DNA of 11,510 nt from an uncultured Chlorobiaceae bacterium (GCA_903917955.1 CAIXCO010000139.1:1-11510); one strand, 5' to 3'. Positions 1 through 7,675 are shown, numbered from the stretch's first letter. Made by a program: numbers and translations. Notes: generated by a model from the letters alone, not told the origin.

Positions 1-173
1 TGACACAGGAAGCCGTAGCTCTGAAAATCGGGACAACCAAAAGTGCGATCTCCAGACTGGAATCCGGGAGCAAACATGCCCCATCCATCGCTACGCTTAT
101 GAGATATGCTGAGGCTGTAGGCTGCGAACTGGAAATCAAACTAAATCCAAAACAGCAATCGCAAAAGATCTGA
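1..173 (+). CDS. XRE-family helix-turn-helix protein, HigA-like antitoxin (3' end only)
   Basis: The reading frame is open from base 3 to the TGA at 171-173 and its start lies outside the window. The 56 visible residues begin TQEAVALKIGTTKSAISRLE and continue into a segment with PSIATLMRYAEAVG. This is the second half of an XRE/Cro helix-turn-helix: recognition helix around TTKSAISRLESG, followed by the typical helix ending in a short basic tail (ELEIKLNPK). In this family, proteins with this short tail are usually antitoxins of HigB/RelE-type toxins, or small repressors. The toxin gene, if any, would lie upstream of the window. A gap of about 50-65 nt follows before the KilA-N-like remnant. 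The HTH class is clear; the antitoxin role is inference. Confidence 0.8.
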   Translation, partial: TQEAVALKIGTTKSAISRLESGSKHAPSIATLMRYAEAVGCELEIKLNPKQQSQKI

Positions 174-226
174 CCCTGTCAATAATCATTTTGAGACGGG
201 GAGGGATGCCTTGGTAATATTACTCT

Positions 227-574
227 GTGAGCAAATACATGAAATCTACAGTGCGTGTTCAGGGAACAGCGGTCAGCATCGTCAGCAGTAGCAACGATGG
301 TTTTAATTGTGGCGAATTTGCCATTATTAAAAGCAATGTGGGGCTCAACAGCGACACAATCAGCGTCATTTTCTTCCATCATGACATAGCCGTTGAGATT
401 GGTATGTGGAACAGCCAAGATTCTAAAACCTTCGAATTCGAGAGGTTTAGAACTGAAGCAGGCGGCGACCGTCTGAAACGGCTCAACCAGATCGCTATCC
501 GTCAGATGCAAACCCTCACGGTAGCAACCTTTCGTTCACTTCCGATTGTAGCGGGAAAGGAGGGGAAGGCATGA
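227..574 (+). pseudogene. Shrunken KilA-N-like protein remnant upstream of hsdS
   Basis: A 115-codon frame starts at GTG 227 (an ATG follows at 239); neither start has a good ribosome binding site. Three short blocks recall the KilA-N/RhuM-like proteins often found inside type I restriction loci. The N-terminal block is STVRVQGTAVSIVSS. A middle block is HHDIAVEIGMWNSQDSK, compared with the remembered family pattern HKDIAFEFxxWxSPEFK. The C-terminal block is RLKRLNQIAIRQM. Full family members are roughly 250-300 residues, so most of the DNA-binding domain is missing although the frame stays open, as expected for an internally deleted gene. Its TGA overlaps the hsdS start (ATGA, 571-574), so translation through it could still feed hsdS. 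An antisense frame at 179-511 is the main alternative reading. The family match is from memory and needs a profile search. Confidence 0.45.
558..563 (+). promoter_or_regulatory. Strong ribosome binding site for hsdS
   Basis: AGGAGG lies 7 nt before the ATG at 571, inside the last codons of the preceding remnant. It is a perfect Shine-Dalgarno sequence and fixes the hsdS start at 571. Confidence 0.8.
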
Positions 575-1773
575 GCGCAGAGGTGAAACCCGGTTACAAG
601 CTGACTGAGGTGGGGGTTATTCCAGAGGAGTGGAAAATAGTTCGAATTGGCGATGTTACAGATATTCATATCGGCAGGGATCTGATTGAAGACCGTTTTT
701 CCCAATTTTTTGATTCTACTTATAAATTTCCTGTTTATTCAAATACTGTTGAGGAACAAGGGTTTTATGGATTTTATTCCTTGCCTGAATATGAAGGGGA
801 TAGTGTCACTGTTGTTGGCCGAGGAGTAGGGCTTGGCAGGGCATTTGCACGGCTTGGTGGTTATGGGGCTATAGGACGGTTACTTGTATTGTTTCCTTCA
901 TCAAGAGTTGATGCACGTTTTCTTGCCACATACATAAATCAAAGAGTAAAGATTTTTATTGAAACAGGTGGAATTCCTCAGCTTACAGGTAGTCAGATAG
1001 CAAAGTACAATGTAGTTCTACCCTCTATCTCAGAACAACGTGCCATCGCTGGTGCATTGAGTGATGTGGATGCGCTGCTGGAGGGGTTGGAGTGGCTCAT
1101 CACCAAAAAGCGCAACATCAAGCAGGCTGCCATGCAGCAACTCCTCACCGGCAAAACCCGCCTCCCCGGTTTCAGCGGCGAATGGGAGGTGAAACGGTTA
1201 GGGGATGTCGGGGCTTTCTTGAAGGGGAGCGGAGTCAGGAAGGACGAAGCAAAAAGCGGCAGCCTGCCATGTATTCGTTACGGAGAAATTTATACGCATC
1301 ACAACGACTATATCAAACAGTTCAATTCCTGGATTTCAGTAGAGGTTGCTGAAACTGCAACTCGTTTGAAACAAGGTGACTTGTTGTTTGCTGGTTCTGG
1401 AGAAACCAAGGAGGATATCGGCAAGTGCGTTGCTTTTGTTGATAATTGCGAGGCGTATGCGGGTGGAGATACCGTGATTCTTCGGCTTGCTGCTGCAAAT
1501 GCGATGTTTATGGGATACTACTGCAATACGGCATCCTTCAATGCACAGAAAGCGAGTAAGGGGCAGGGTGACGCTGTGGTGCATATCAGCGCGGCAGCCC
1601 TATCAAGTATTGAAATCACTCTACCAGAGCTCCCAGAGCAAACCGCCATCGCCGCACTCCTCTCCGATATGGACGCCGAGCTTGCCGCCCTCGAAAAGCG
1701 CCGCGAGAAAACCCATAACCTCAAACAGGCCATGATGCAGGAACTCTTAACCGGAAAAACGCGACTGATATGA
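571..1773 (+). CDS. hsdS: Type I restriction-modification specificity subunit HsdS
   Basis: HsdS chooses the DNA target for the HsdM/HsdR complex by means of two target recognition domains (TRDs), each reading half of a split site. The 400-residue protein shows the classic two-fold layout. It opens with the conserved GYKLTEVGVIPEEWK, has TRD1 at about 15-150, a central helical spacer (about 150-198) ending LLTGKTRLPGFSGEWEVKRL, TRD2 at about 203-350, and a C-terminal helical spacer ending LLTGKTRLI. The two spacers are near-repeats (see the repeat entries). Length is normal for the family (about 400). The start is set by AGGAGG at 558-563. The stop overlaps the next gene's ATG (ATGA 1770-1773), suggesting coupled translation. 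The first TRD is visibly more AT-rich than the spacers, as expected for an exchanged domain. The partner methyltransferase gene hsdM is not in the window. Confidence 0.96.
   Translation: MSAEVKPGYKLTEVGVIPEEWKIVRIGDVTDIHIGRDLIEDRFSQFFDSTYKFPVYSNTVEEQGFYGFYSLPEYEGDSVTVVGRGVGLGRAFARLGGYGAIGRLLVLFPSSRVDARFLATYINQRVKIFIETGGIPQLTGSQIAKYNVVLPSISEQRAIAGALSDVDALLEGLEWLITKKRNIKQAAMQQLLTGKTRLPGFSGEWEVKRLGDVGAFLKGSGVRKDEAKSGSLPCIRYGEIYTHHNDYIKQFNSWISVEVAETATRLKQGDLLFAGSGETKEDIGKCVAFVDNCEAYAGGDTVILRLAAANAMFMGYYCNTASFNAQKASKGQGDAVVHISAAALSSIEITLPELPEQTAIAALLSDMDAELAALEKRREKTHNLKQAMMQELLTGKTRLI
1018..1164 (+). repeat. HsdS central conserved spacer, repeat copy 1
   Basis: This codes for 49 residues from LPSISEQRAIAGALSDVDAL to LLTGKTRL. 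It is the helical spacer between the two TRDs and is homologous to copy 2 at 1621-1767. Such repeats let TRDs be swapped by recombination. Confidence 0.85.
1621..1767 (+). repeat. HsdS C-terminal conserved spacer, repeat copy 2
   Basis: This codes for 49 residues from LPELPEQTAIAALLSDMDAE to LLTGKTRL. It has the same length as copy 1 with no indels; identical residues include LP, EQ, AIA, LSD, D, K, LKQ/IKQ, MQ and LLTGKTRL. Confidence 0.85.
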
Positions 1774-2963
1774 TGATTCGCACATTGAAGATTGATGGCT
1801 TCAAGTCCATCTACTCAGAGAGTATTTCACTGGGCAGGGTTAACTGCTTCATTGGTGCAAACGGGGCAGGTAAGAGCAATATTCTCGAAGCTCTTGGCGT
1901 GCTTGGTGCGGCAGCCAACGGAGTCGTTGATGATGAAAGCTTGCTTCGGCGTGGAGTCAGGGCTGGCTTGCCTCGCCTCTATAAAAGCTCGTTTGCTTCC
2001 AAATCTACGCCCCCTCAAATTTTGATTTCGGCGGAGGGTGAAGCGAATGAAATCTATCGGGTCTCCCTGCTGAACCCGCTTGATGCACCTGAGCCAGCCT
2101 GGTCGTACAAAACCGAATTTTTAACCGATGGTGAACACGAGTTTGTTTCCCGTGGTGTGCGCAACATGAGGATAAACCTCAACAAGCAAGCCGGATTGGC
2201 TGCCTTGAAGCTTGTTGACCTGGAACCTGGCAATATTGCTGCTCAGTTGTTGCAGCGTTTACAAGAGTTTGCCATCTACTGCCCCAACACTCCGACTTTG
2301 CGGGGTATCGCGCCGGATATGCAGTCGCGTGCTCTTGTCGGATTGAACGGCGGACAACTTGCTGAAGGATTTGCTACTTTACGCAAAAACTTGAGCGATG
2401 CAGAGGGCGATACAACGGAGGTGCTTGATCAGGTACTTGAATTGATTGACTGGGTCTCCGACATCCAGGTCACCAGCCACGGTGCAGCTTTGCTCTCGCC
2501 CAACGTACCGCGCACAAAGTTGATGCTGAAATTTACTGACCGCTTTATGAACAGCAGCCGCAACGAGCTGACGGCTTACGATGCCAGTGAAGGAGCGCTT
2601 TACGTTATCTTCTGCGCCTTGCTCTGCCTTCTGCCGCAAGTGCCTCGATTGTTGGCTATTGACAATCTGGATCAGGCACTTAACCCCCGATTACTGACGA
2701 AGCTCACCTCCCGTTTGTCTGGCTGGCTGCGCCATAATGATCCCGAACGTCAATTATTGTTTACGGCGCACAATCCCGCAGTGCTTGATGGACTGGACTT
2801 GGCCGATCCCGAGGTGCGATTGTTTGCCGTGGAGCGTAACAGCGATGGTATGACTTGTGTCAGGCAGATAATATTGACCCCGGAACTGGCATCTTTGAAT
2901 CAGCAATACCCCTTGTCGCGTCTGTGGGCAATGGGGAATCTTGGAGCGGTGCCGAATGTCTGA
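1770..2963 (+). CDS. AAA family ATPase (ABC/OLD-like, AAA_21 type) of a two-gene module
   Basis: This predicted cytoplasmic ATPase has 397 residues and an ABC/SMC-like nucleotide-binding fold. It opens with MMIRTLKIDGFKSI, typical of RecF/OLD/AAA_21 proteins. The Walker A motif is GANGAGKS at 29-36. A signature-like segment ASEGALYVIFCALL lies around 272-285, a Walker B strand LLAIDNLDQALNP around D298, and an H-loop FTAHNPAVLDG with His334. The usual catalytic Glu after the Walker B Asp is Asn299. The ATG at 1770 overlaps the hsdS stop by 4 nt; a second ATG at 1773 is an equal alternative. The gene overlaps the following TOPRIM-like gene by 8 nt, so the two are almost certainly made together. 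Related ATPase/TOPRIM combinations (OLD, Gabija GajA, PARIS AriA with AriB) act in phage defence; that role here is inference. RloA-type ATPases linked to type I loci are another possible relative. Confidence 0.9.
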   Translation: MMIRTLKIDGFKSIYSESISLGRVNCFIGANGAGKSNILEALGVLGAAANGVVDDESLLRRGVRAGLPRLYKSSFASKSTPPQILISAEGEANEIYRVSLLNPLDAPEPAWSYKTEFLTDGEHEFVSRGVRNMRINLNKQAGLAALKLVDLEPGNIAAQLLQRLQEFAIYCPNTPTLRGIAPDMQSRALVGLNGGQLAEGFATLRKNLSDAEGDTTEVLDQVLELIDWVSDIQVTSHGAALLSPNVPRTKLMLKFTDRFMNSSRNELTAYDASEGALYVIFCALLCLLPQVPRLLAIDNLDQALNPRLLTKLTSRLSGWLRHNDPERQLLFTAHNPAVLDGLDLADPEVRLFAVERNSDGMTCVRQIILTPELASLNQQYPLSRLWAMGNLGAVPNV

Positions 2964-3672
2964 TCAACTGCGTATTGCCTTGGTGGCTGAAGGCCCAACC
3001 GACTATGAAATCATCTTGGCTGCCTTGAATGCGATTCTGCTTCGTCCGTTTATCATGACGCAGTTACAACCTGAAGCAACACGCCCCACAATGGGCACTG
3101 GTTGGTGCGGTGTACGAAAATGGTGCCATGATACCCGTTTGCGCTGTTCCGAAATGAACGGCATCGATTATACCCTTGCCGGTTTTGACCTGCTCGTCAT
3201 TCATCTTGATCTTGATGTGGCAGGCATGTCCTACGCCGACTGTAGCCCGGAGGTTGAATTGATGGCAAGAGATTGGCAGTGGGAAAGTTTGCCTTGTCCT
3301 GAACAACCCTGCCCGCCGATCAGCGCAACCCGTGACCAGATTGATGCGGTACTGAAAAGTTGGCTTGGGGGGCATCTGCCGATGCATAAAACTCTCCATT
3401 GCCTGCCCGCCCAATCTTCAGGCACATGGCTTGCTGCCGCCATTTTGCCCCCTGCACATGCGCTTCTGGTAAGAGCTGAGTGCGATGCCAGCGTGGAGAG
3501 GAGACTTGAGCTGCTTCCCAAGAAAGAGCGTATCAAAAAGAAAGTTATGGAATATCGAAAACATGCCCCAAGCATTACCTCTCAATGGGAGCTGGTCAAG
3601 CAGATATGCACTCAGGCGGTGAGCTTTGAGCAAGCCGTACTGGCTACAGTCAAATTAGGAGAATCAACGTGA
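2956..3672 (+). CDS. Small TOPRIM-like protein partnered with the AAA ATPase
   Basis: The ATG at 2956 is preferred to an upstream in-frame TTG at 2941 because GGAG at 2943-2946 sits 9 nt before it. The 238-residue product has features of a TOPRIM-type nuclease core. A first strand with an acidic residue reads IALVAEGPTDYEII (Glu12, Gly13, Asp16). A second hydrophobic strand ends in LDLDVAG (Asp85, Asp87, Gly90), matching the TOPRIM DxDxxG pattern that binds Mg2+. Later there is a conserved-looking SGTWLAAA around Trp158 and a basic stretch KKERIKKKVMEYRK. It starts inside the last codons of the ATPase gene, so the two probably form one functional pair. Candidate relatives are the DUF4276 or DUF4435/AriB-like TOPRIM proteins, but I do not recognise the exact family. 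Nuclease activity is inferred. Confidence 0.82.
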   Translation: MSDQLRIALVAEGPTDYEIILAALNAILLRPFIMTQLQPEATRPTMGTGWCGVRKWCHDTRLRCSEMNGIDYTLAGFDLLVIHLDLDVAGMSYADCSPEVELMARDWQWESLPCPEQPCPPISATRDQIDAVLKSWLGGHLPMHKTLHCLPAQSSGTWLAAAILPPAHALLVRAECDASVERRLELLPKKERIKKKVMEYRKHAPSITSQWELVKQICTQAVSFEQAVLATVKLGEST

Positions 3673-3726
3673 CTGTTTTGCTGATCGACCTTGACAACAA
3701 TAACTTCTGTCACAATAAAGGTGTTT

Positions 3727-6700
3727 ATGCCTAACCAACCTCGCTCCGAGCGCAGGACGCAAAACCGCGTCATCTCCATGTTTCAGAATGAGCTTGGCTA
3801 CCGCTACCTTGGCGAGTGGAGCAAACGCGAAAACAATCGCCCCATTGAAACAGCGCTGCTTCGCGAGAACCTTGTGGCGCGGGGTTACTCTGCCGCCCAT
3901 ATCTCCGCTGCATTGCAAAAGCTCGAAACGGCGGCTGACAGCACAGGAGTAACGCTATACCAGGCCAATCTTCGCACCTACCAGTTGTTGCGCTATGGCG
4001 TGCCGGTGCAGGTTGCTGCCGGGCAGGCGCACGAAACGGTTCACCTGATCGACTGGTCGAACCCCGACAGGAACGACTTTGCCCTTGCCGAAGAGGTGAC
4101 GCTCAAGGGCGGCTACGAGCGACGCCCCGACATTGTGCTTTATCTCAACGGTATTGCCATTGCCGTGATTGAGCTCAAGCGCAGTTCGGTGGAGATAGCC
4201 GACGGCGTGCGGCAGATTTTTTCCAATCAGGAGGAGATTTTCAACAAGGGCTTTTTCAGCACGGTGCAATTAGTGATGGCGGGCAGCGATTCGCAGGGGC
4301 TTCGTTATGGTACTACCGGCACGCCCGAGCAGTTCTTTGTTGCGTGGAAGGAGCGGGCTACAGGCTCGGCTGATAAGCCACCAGCGGCAGGGACATTGCT
4401 TGACCGCCCTCTGGCGCAGTTGTGCAACAAGGAGCGGCTGCTCGATCTGATTCACAACTTTATCATCTTTGATGCCGGACGAAAGAAGGTGCCTCGCCCG
4501 CATCAGTTTGAGGGCGTGAAGGCGGCTCAGGAGCGCATTGCCAAGCGTGAAGGGGGCGTTATCTGGCACACCCAGGGGAGCGGCAAGAGCATTTTGATGG
4601 TGCTGATTGCCAAGTGGCTGCTTGAAAACGATCCGGAGGCGCGTATCCTCGTCATCACCGACCGCGATGAGCTCGATAAACAGATTGCCGGGGTGATGCG
4701 TAACGCCGGGGTGATTGGCGATAATGCACCCTCACCGCGCATCACCTCGCGGGCGGATTTTGTGGCCAAGCTGGGTGCAACCACTCCGCGTATGCTCTGT
4801 GCGCTGATTCACAAGTTTGATAGTGCTGACCTCAAGGGCCCGGCACCGGCGGTTCATGGTCGCTTCTATGTATTTGTGGATGAGTGCCACCGCACCCAGG
4901 GCGGTGAGATGAACAAGCAGATGAAACGCTGGCTGGAAGGGGCAATCTTCATTGGCTTTACCGGCACTCCGCTCTTGCGCAAAGACAAGCTGAAGCTGAT
5001 GACTCGTGACATTTTCGGCACCTATATCCATACCTACAAGTTCCATGAGGGGGTGGCGGATGGTGTCATTCTCGACTTGAAGTATGAGGCCCGCGACGTG
5101 CCGCAGCGCCTCACCTCCCCGACGGCCATCGATCAGTGGTTCGAGAGGGCGACAAAAAACCTTAACAACTTCCAGAAGGCTATTTTGCGGAAGCGCTGGG
5201 CAACGATGGAGGAGTTGATGAGTTCGGGGGAGCGCAAGCAGCGTATCATCGCCAGTATCATTGAGGATTTCAGACTCAAGCCTCGCCTGAACAATGATCG
5301 TGGCACGGCAATGCTTGTTGTCGCCTCAATTTACGATGCCTGCCACTATTTCAGGCTCTTTCAGAACACCTTTTTTGGTATCCACTGTGGCATTATCACC
5401 TCCTTTGAACCGAACGCCAGCGCGATTTCAAGGGAACCACGGCAGAGTGACGAGCGGTACAAGTTCGATACCTACACGAAGTATCTGCTCAAAAAGGGGC
5501 AGACGACCCGGCAATACGAAGAGGAGGCAAAGCGGCGTTTCATTGAAGAGCCAGCGAACATGAAGCTTCTGATTGTGGTGGGCAAACTGCTGACCGGCTT
5601 TGATGCGCCGAGCTGTACCTATATTTATCTCGACAATGAACTCTGTGACCACAACCTCTTTCAGGCGGTCTGCCGCACCAACCGCCTCGATGGTGACGAC
5701 AAGGAGTATGGCCACATTGTGGACTTCAAGGGGCTTTTCGGTGACGTGCAGCAGGCCATAGCGGTCTACAGCTCCGATGAGCTTGACCTCGATGCGGGGA
5801 ACGGAGGCGACAACAACGTCCATATCAAGAACTGGCTGCAAGAGGGCAAAAAGCAGCTCGACGCCGCACGTGAAGCGCTGCACTATCTCTGTGAACCGGT
5901 GCCGTTGCCACGGGAGGTTGAGCACTATCTCTCTTATTTCTGCGGTGATGCGGCCAACCCGAATGCGCTTGACGAGACGGAGCCGTTGCGCGTTTCGTTC
6001 TACAAAATGGTGGCGATATTCGCCCGTGCCTACGCAGAGATTGCCCAGGAGCTGACTGAGGCGGGCTACACTGCTCTTGAGGCTGATGCCTTGCCAAAGG
6101 AGGTCGAGTTCTACGTTGAGATACGGGCGGCCATCAAAAAGCACTCCGGTGAGGAGCTCGACATCAAGCCGTATGAGGCAGACATGCGCCACCTCATCAA
6201 CACCTATATTCAGGCCGATGCAGCCGTGGAGCTGGGAGAACTGGGCGAGATGTCGCTTACCGAGCTGATTATCCAGACCGGTATCCACGACGCCATTGCC
6301 AAAAAGCTCAATGAGAAGGGGAAGCTGTCGAAGAAGGCCATTTCAGAAGGAATCATCAACAACATCCGCAAGACTATCATCCGCGACCAATTGACTGACC
6401 CCCGCTTTTATGTGGAGATGTCGCAGTTGCTTGATGACCTGATCAAGCAAAGCAGGGCGGAGAGGGCAGCCTATGAGGAGTTTCTGCGCAATGCCGAGGC
6501 GCTGGTAAAGAGGCTTGCCGCAAAGCGTTCTGGTGAAGGTGTGCCCGCGATGCTGCATGGCAAGCCGGAGGCGGTCGTGCTCTACAACAACCTCAGCACT
6601 CTTGATGCAACACGGTTTCGCTATCCAACGGATGATGATGACAAGGCTGCCCTCGCCCTGAAACTTGATTTGACTGTGCGCGAAAGTGCCCCAGCCGGAT

Positions 6701-6822
6701 GGAAAGGGGATCAGCCCCGGGAGACTCAGGTGCTCAATGCCCTCTATCCGCTGCTCGACAAGGATCCGGAGGCCACCAAAGCGCTCTTCGAAATCATCAA
6801 AAAGCAGCCGGGGTACCAGTGA
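3727..6822 (+). CDS. hsdR: Type I restriction enzyme motor/nuclease subunit HsdR
   Basis: HsdR translocates DNA with ATP and cleaves at a distance from the recognition site in the HsdS2M2R2 complex. I chose ATG 3727 (1031 residues), preceded by AAAGGTG, over an in-frame TTG at 3691 that lacks a ribosome binding site. The HSDR_N nuclease domain carries the PD-(D/E)xK set: Asp135 in RRPDIVLYL, then Glu149 and Lys151 in IELK. Superfamily 2 helicase motifs follow: Walker A QGSGKS (Lys287), DECH box at 385-388, motif III FTGTPL from 411, motif V TGFDAP from 623, and motif VI QAVCRTNR from 646. The C-terminal part (about 856-930, KGKLSKKAISEGIINNIRKT onward) resembles the DUF3387 region of EcoR124-type HsdR. 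All key residues are present and the length is normal, so the enzyme looks intact. It overlaps the next gene by 4 nt. Confidence 0.96.
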   Translation: MPNQPRSERRTQNRVISMFQNELGYRYLGEWSKRENNRPIETALLRENLVARGYSAAHISAALQKLETAADSTGVTLYQANLRTYQLLRYGVPVQVAAGQAHETVHLIDWSNPDRNDFALAEEVTLKGGYERRPDIVLYLNGIAIAVIELKRSSVEIADGVRQIFSNQEEIFNKGFFSTVQLVMAGSDSQGLRYGTTGTPEQFFVAWKERATGSADKPPAAGTLLDRPLAQLCNKERLLDLIHNFIIFDAGRKKVPRPHQFEGVKAAQERIAKREGGVIWHTQGSGKSILMVLIAKWLLENDPEARILVITDRDELDKQIAGVMRNAGVIGDNAPSPRITSRADFVAKLGATTPRMLCALIHKFDSADLKGPAPAVHGRFYVFVDECHRTQGGEMNKQMKRWLEGAIFIGFTGTPLLRKDKLKLMTRDIFGTYIHTYKFHEGVADGVILDLKYEARDVPQRLTSPTAIDQWFERATKNLNNFQKAILRKRWATMEELMSSGERKQRIIASIIEDFRLKPRLNNDRGTAMLVVASIYDACHYFRLFQNTFFGIHCGIITSFEPNASAISREPRQSDERYKFDTYTKYLLKKGQTTRQYEEEAKRRFIEEPANMKLLIVVGKLLTGFDAPSCTYIYLDNELCDHNLFQAVCRTNRLDGDDKEYGHIVDFKGLFGDVQQAIAVYSSDELDLDAGNGGDNNVHIKNWLQEGKKQLDAAREALHYLCEPVPLPREVEHYLSYFCGDAANPNALDETEPLRVSFYKMVAIFARAYAEIAQELTEAGYTALEADALPKEVEFYVEIRAAIKKHSGEELDIKPYEADMRHLINTYIQADAAVELGELGEMSLTELIIQTGIHDAIAKKLNEKGKLSKKAISEGIINNIRKTIIRDQLTDPRFYVEMSQLLDDLIKQSRAERAAYEEFLRNAEALVKRLAAKRSGEGVPAMLHGKPEAVVLYNNLSTLDATRFRYPTDDDDKAALALKLDLTVRESAPAGWKGDQPRETQVLNALYPLLDKDPEATKALFEIIKKQPGYQ

Positions 6823-7535
6823 TCGAAATTATCCAACTGGGTGACATTGTCATCGCTTTTTCGTGCAAGGCGGTCAAGAACGTGCATCTTTCGGTGCATC
6901 CTCCGGCAGGTCATGTGACACTGGTTGCTCCCAACGGCACGCGATTAGAGGTGGCTCGCGCCTATGCCATTTCGAAGCTTGGATGGGTACGGCAGCAGCA
7001 GCAGAAACTCAGCAATCAGGCCCGCGAAACCCCTCGCCAGTTCATTGAGCGCGAAAGCCACTACCTTTGGGGGCGGCGCTATCTGATGACGGTACAGTAT
7101 CTCGATGCCAAACCCTGCATCGTACTCGGCCACAAACAGTTAACCCTCTGCGTCCGACCTGGCAGTGATGCCCTCAAACGGGCTCAGGTGCTGCACAATT
7201 GGCACAAATCCCTTCTGCACAGGCAGGTGCCACCCCTGATACGGAAGTGGGAGAAAAAACTTGGCGTCACCGTTACCGGCTATTTTCTTCAGAGAATGAA
7301 GACCAAATGGGGGAGCTGCAACCATGCTGCGCGTCATATCCGCATCAATACCGAACTGGTGAAAAAGCCAAAACACCTGCTGGAGTATCTCATTGTTCAT
7401 GAAATGGTGCACCTGCTGGAGCCATCGCACAGTGAACGCTTTGCAGCACTGTTTGGCGAGCACTATCCCGCCTGGCGCGAAGCCCGTGCCGAACTCAACG
7501 AATTGCCTCTGACGGCGGAGTCATGGGGGAGATGA
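6819..7535 (+). CDS. YgjP/DUF45-type (M48-like) zinc metallopeptidase linked to hsdR
   Basis: The product has 238 residues from GTG 6819, which overlaps the hsdR stop (GTGA). This start gives the family's usual opening, a beta-rich segment VIEIIQLGDIVIAFSCKAVK. Other family hallmarks follow: WVRQQQ, YLWGRRYLM, the KTKWGSC motif (Trp164-Cys167), and the zinc site HEMVH at 194-198 with a third ligand His204 in EPSHSERF. Family proteins (DUF45/WLM/SprT-like fold) are predicted cytoplasmic zinc proteases. They are commonly found directly after hsdR in type I loci, where their role is not settled; candidates include processing or turnover of HsdR or other DNA-bound proteins. All three zinc ligands and the catalytic Glu195 are present. 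A diverged second copy of its last codons occurs at 9118-9149. Confidence 0.93.
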   Translation: MIEIIQLGDIVIAFSCKAVKNVHLSVHPPAGHVTLVAPNGTRLEVARAYAISKLGWVRQQQQKLSNQARETPRQFIERESHYLWGRRYLMTVQYLDAKPCIVLGHKQLTLCVRPGSDALKRAQVLHNWHKSLLHRQVPPLIRKWEKKLGVTVTGYFLQRMKTKWGSCNHAARHIRINTELVKKPKHLLEYLIVHEMVHLLEPSHSERFAALFGEHYPAWREARAELNELPLTAESWGR

Positions 7536-7559
7536 TTGGGTATAGAATCTTGCCAAAAG

Positions 7560-7589
7560 AGAGCGAGCACAAATTGCGCTCTTGTTCTT
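7560..7589 (+). terminator. Possible weak bidirectional terminator between convergent genes
   Basis: AGAGCG (7560-7565) can pair with CGCTCT (7577-7582) across an 11-nt loop. A T-rich run (TTGTTCTTC) follows on the + strand, and on the minus strand the stem is followed by CTCTTTT. The site lies between the convergent metallopeptidase and helical-repeat genes, where a terminator is expected. The stem is short and the T-run broken, so support is modest. Nothing else is evident in 7536-7675. Confidence 0.35.
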
Positions 7590-7675
7590 CCCTGTACATC
7601 ATCCTCCATCATTTCCCGAACAGCATATTATACGAAAATCTTCAGTTCTCAAAACGCACATTCAGTACCCATTTT

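Noticed and set aside
179..511. Minus-strand open frame of 110 codons upstream of hsdS
   Set aside because: Its first-codon-position base use looks fairly coding-like, but it has no recognisable motif. The opposite frame shows KilA-N-like blocks and a start/stop overlap with hsdS, so this is treated as its shadow.
3691..3719. TTGACA at 3691-3696 as a -35 box of an internal promoter for hsdR
   Set aside because: The best -10 at 17-nt spacing is AATAAA (3714-3719), a poor match. The transcript would begin at or inside the ribosome binding site of hsdR.
5428..6288. Long minus-strand open frame (286 codons) inside hsdR
   Set aside because: It is fully antisense to well-conserved HsdR helicase and C-terminal sequence and has no motifs of its own; it is a GC-driven shadow.
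6699..6818. N-terminal extension of the metallopeptidase from an ATG at 6699
   Set aside because: It would lie out of frame over 120 nt of hsdR and encode sequence unlike the family; GTG 6819 with a 4-nt overlap gives the normal N-terminus.
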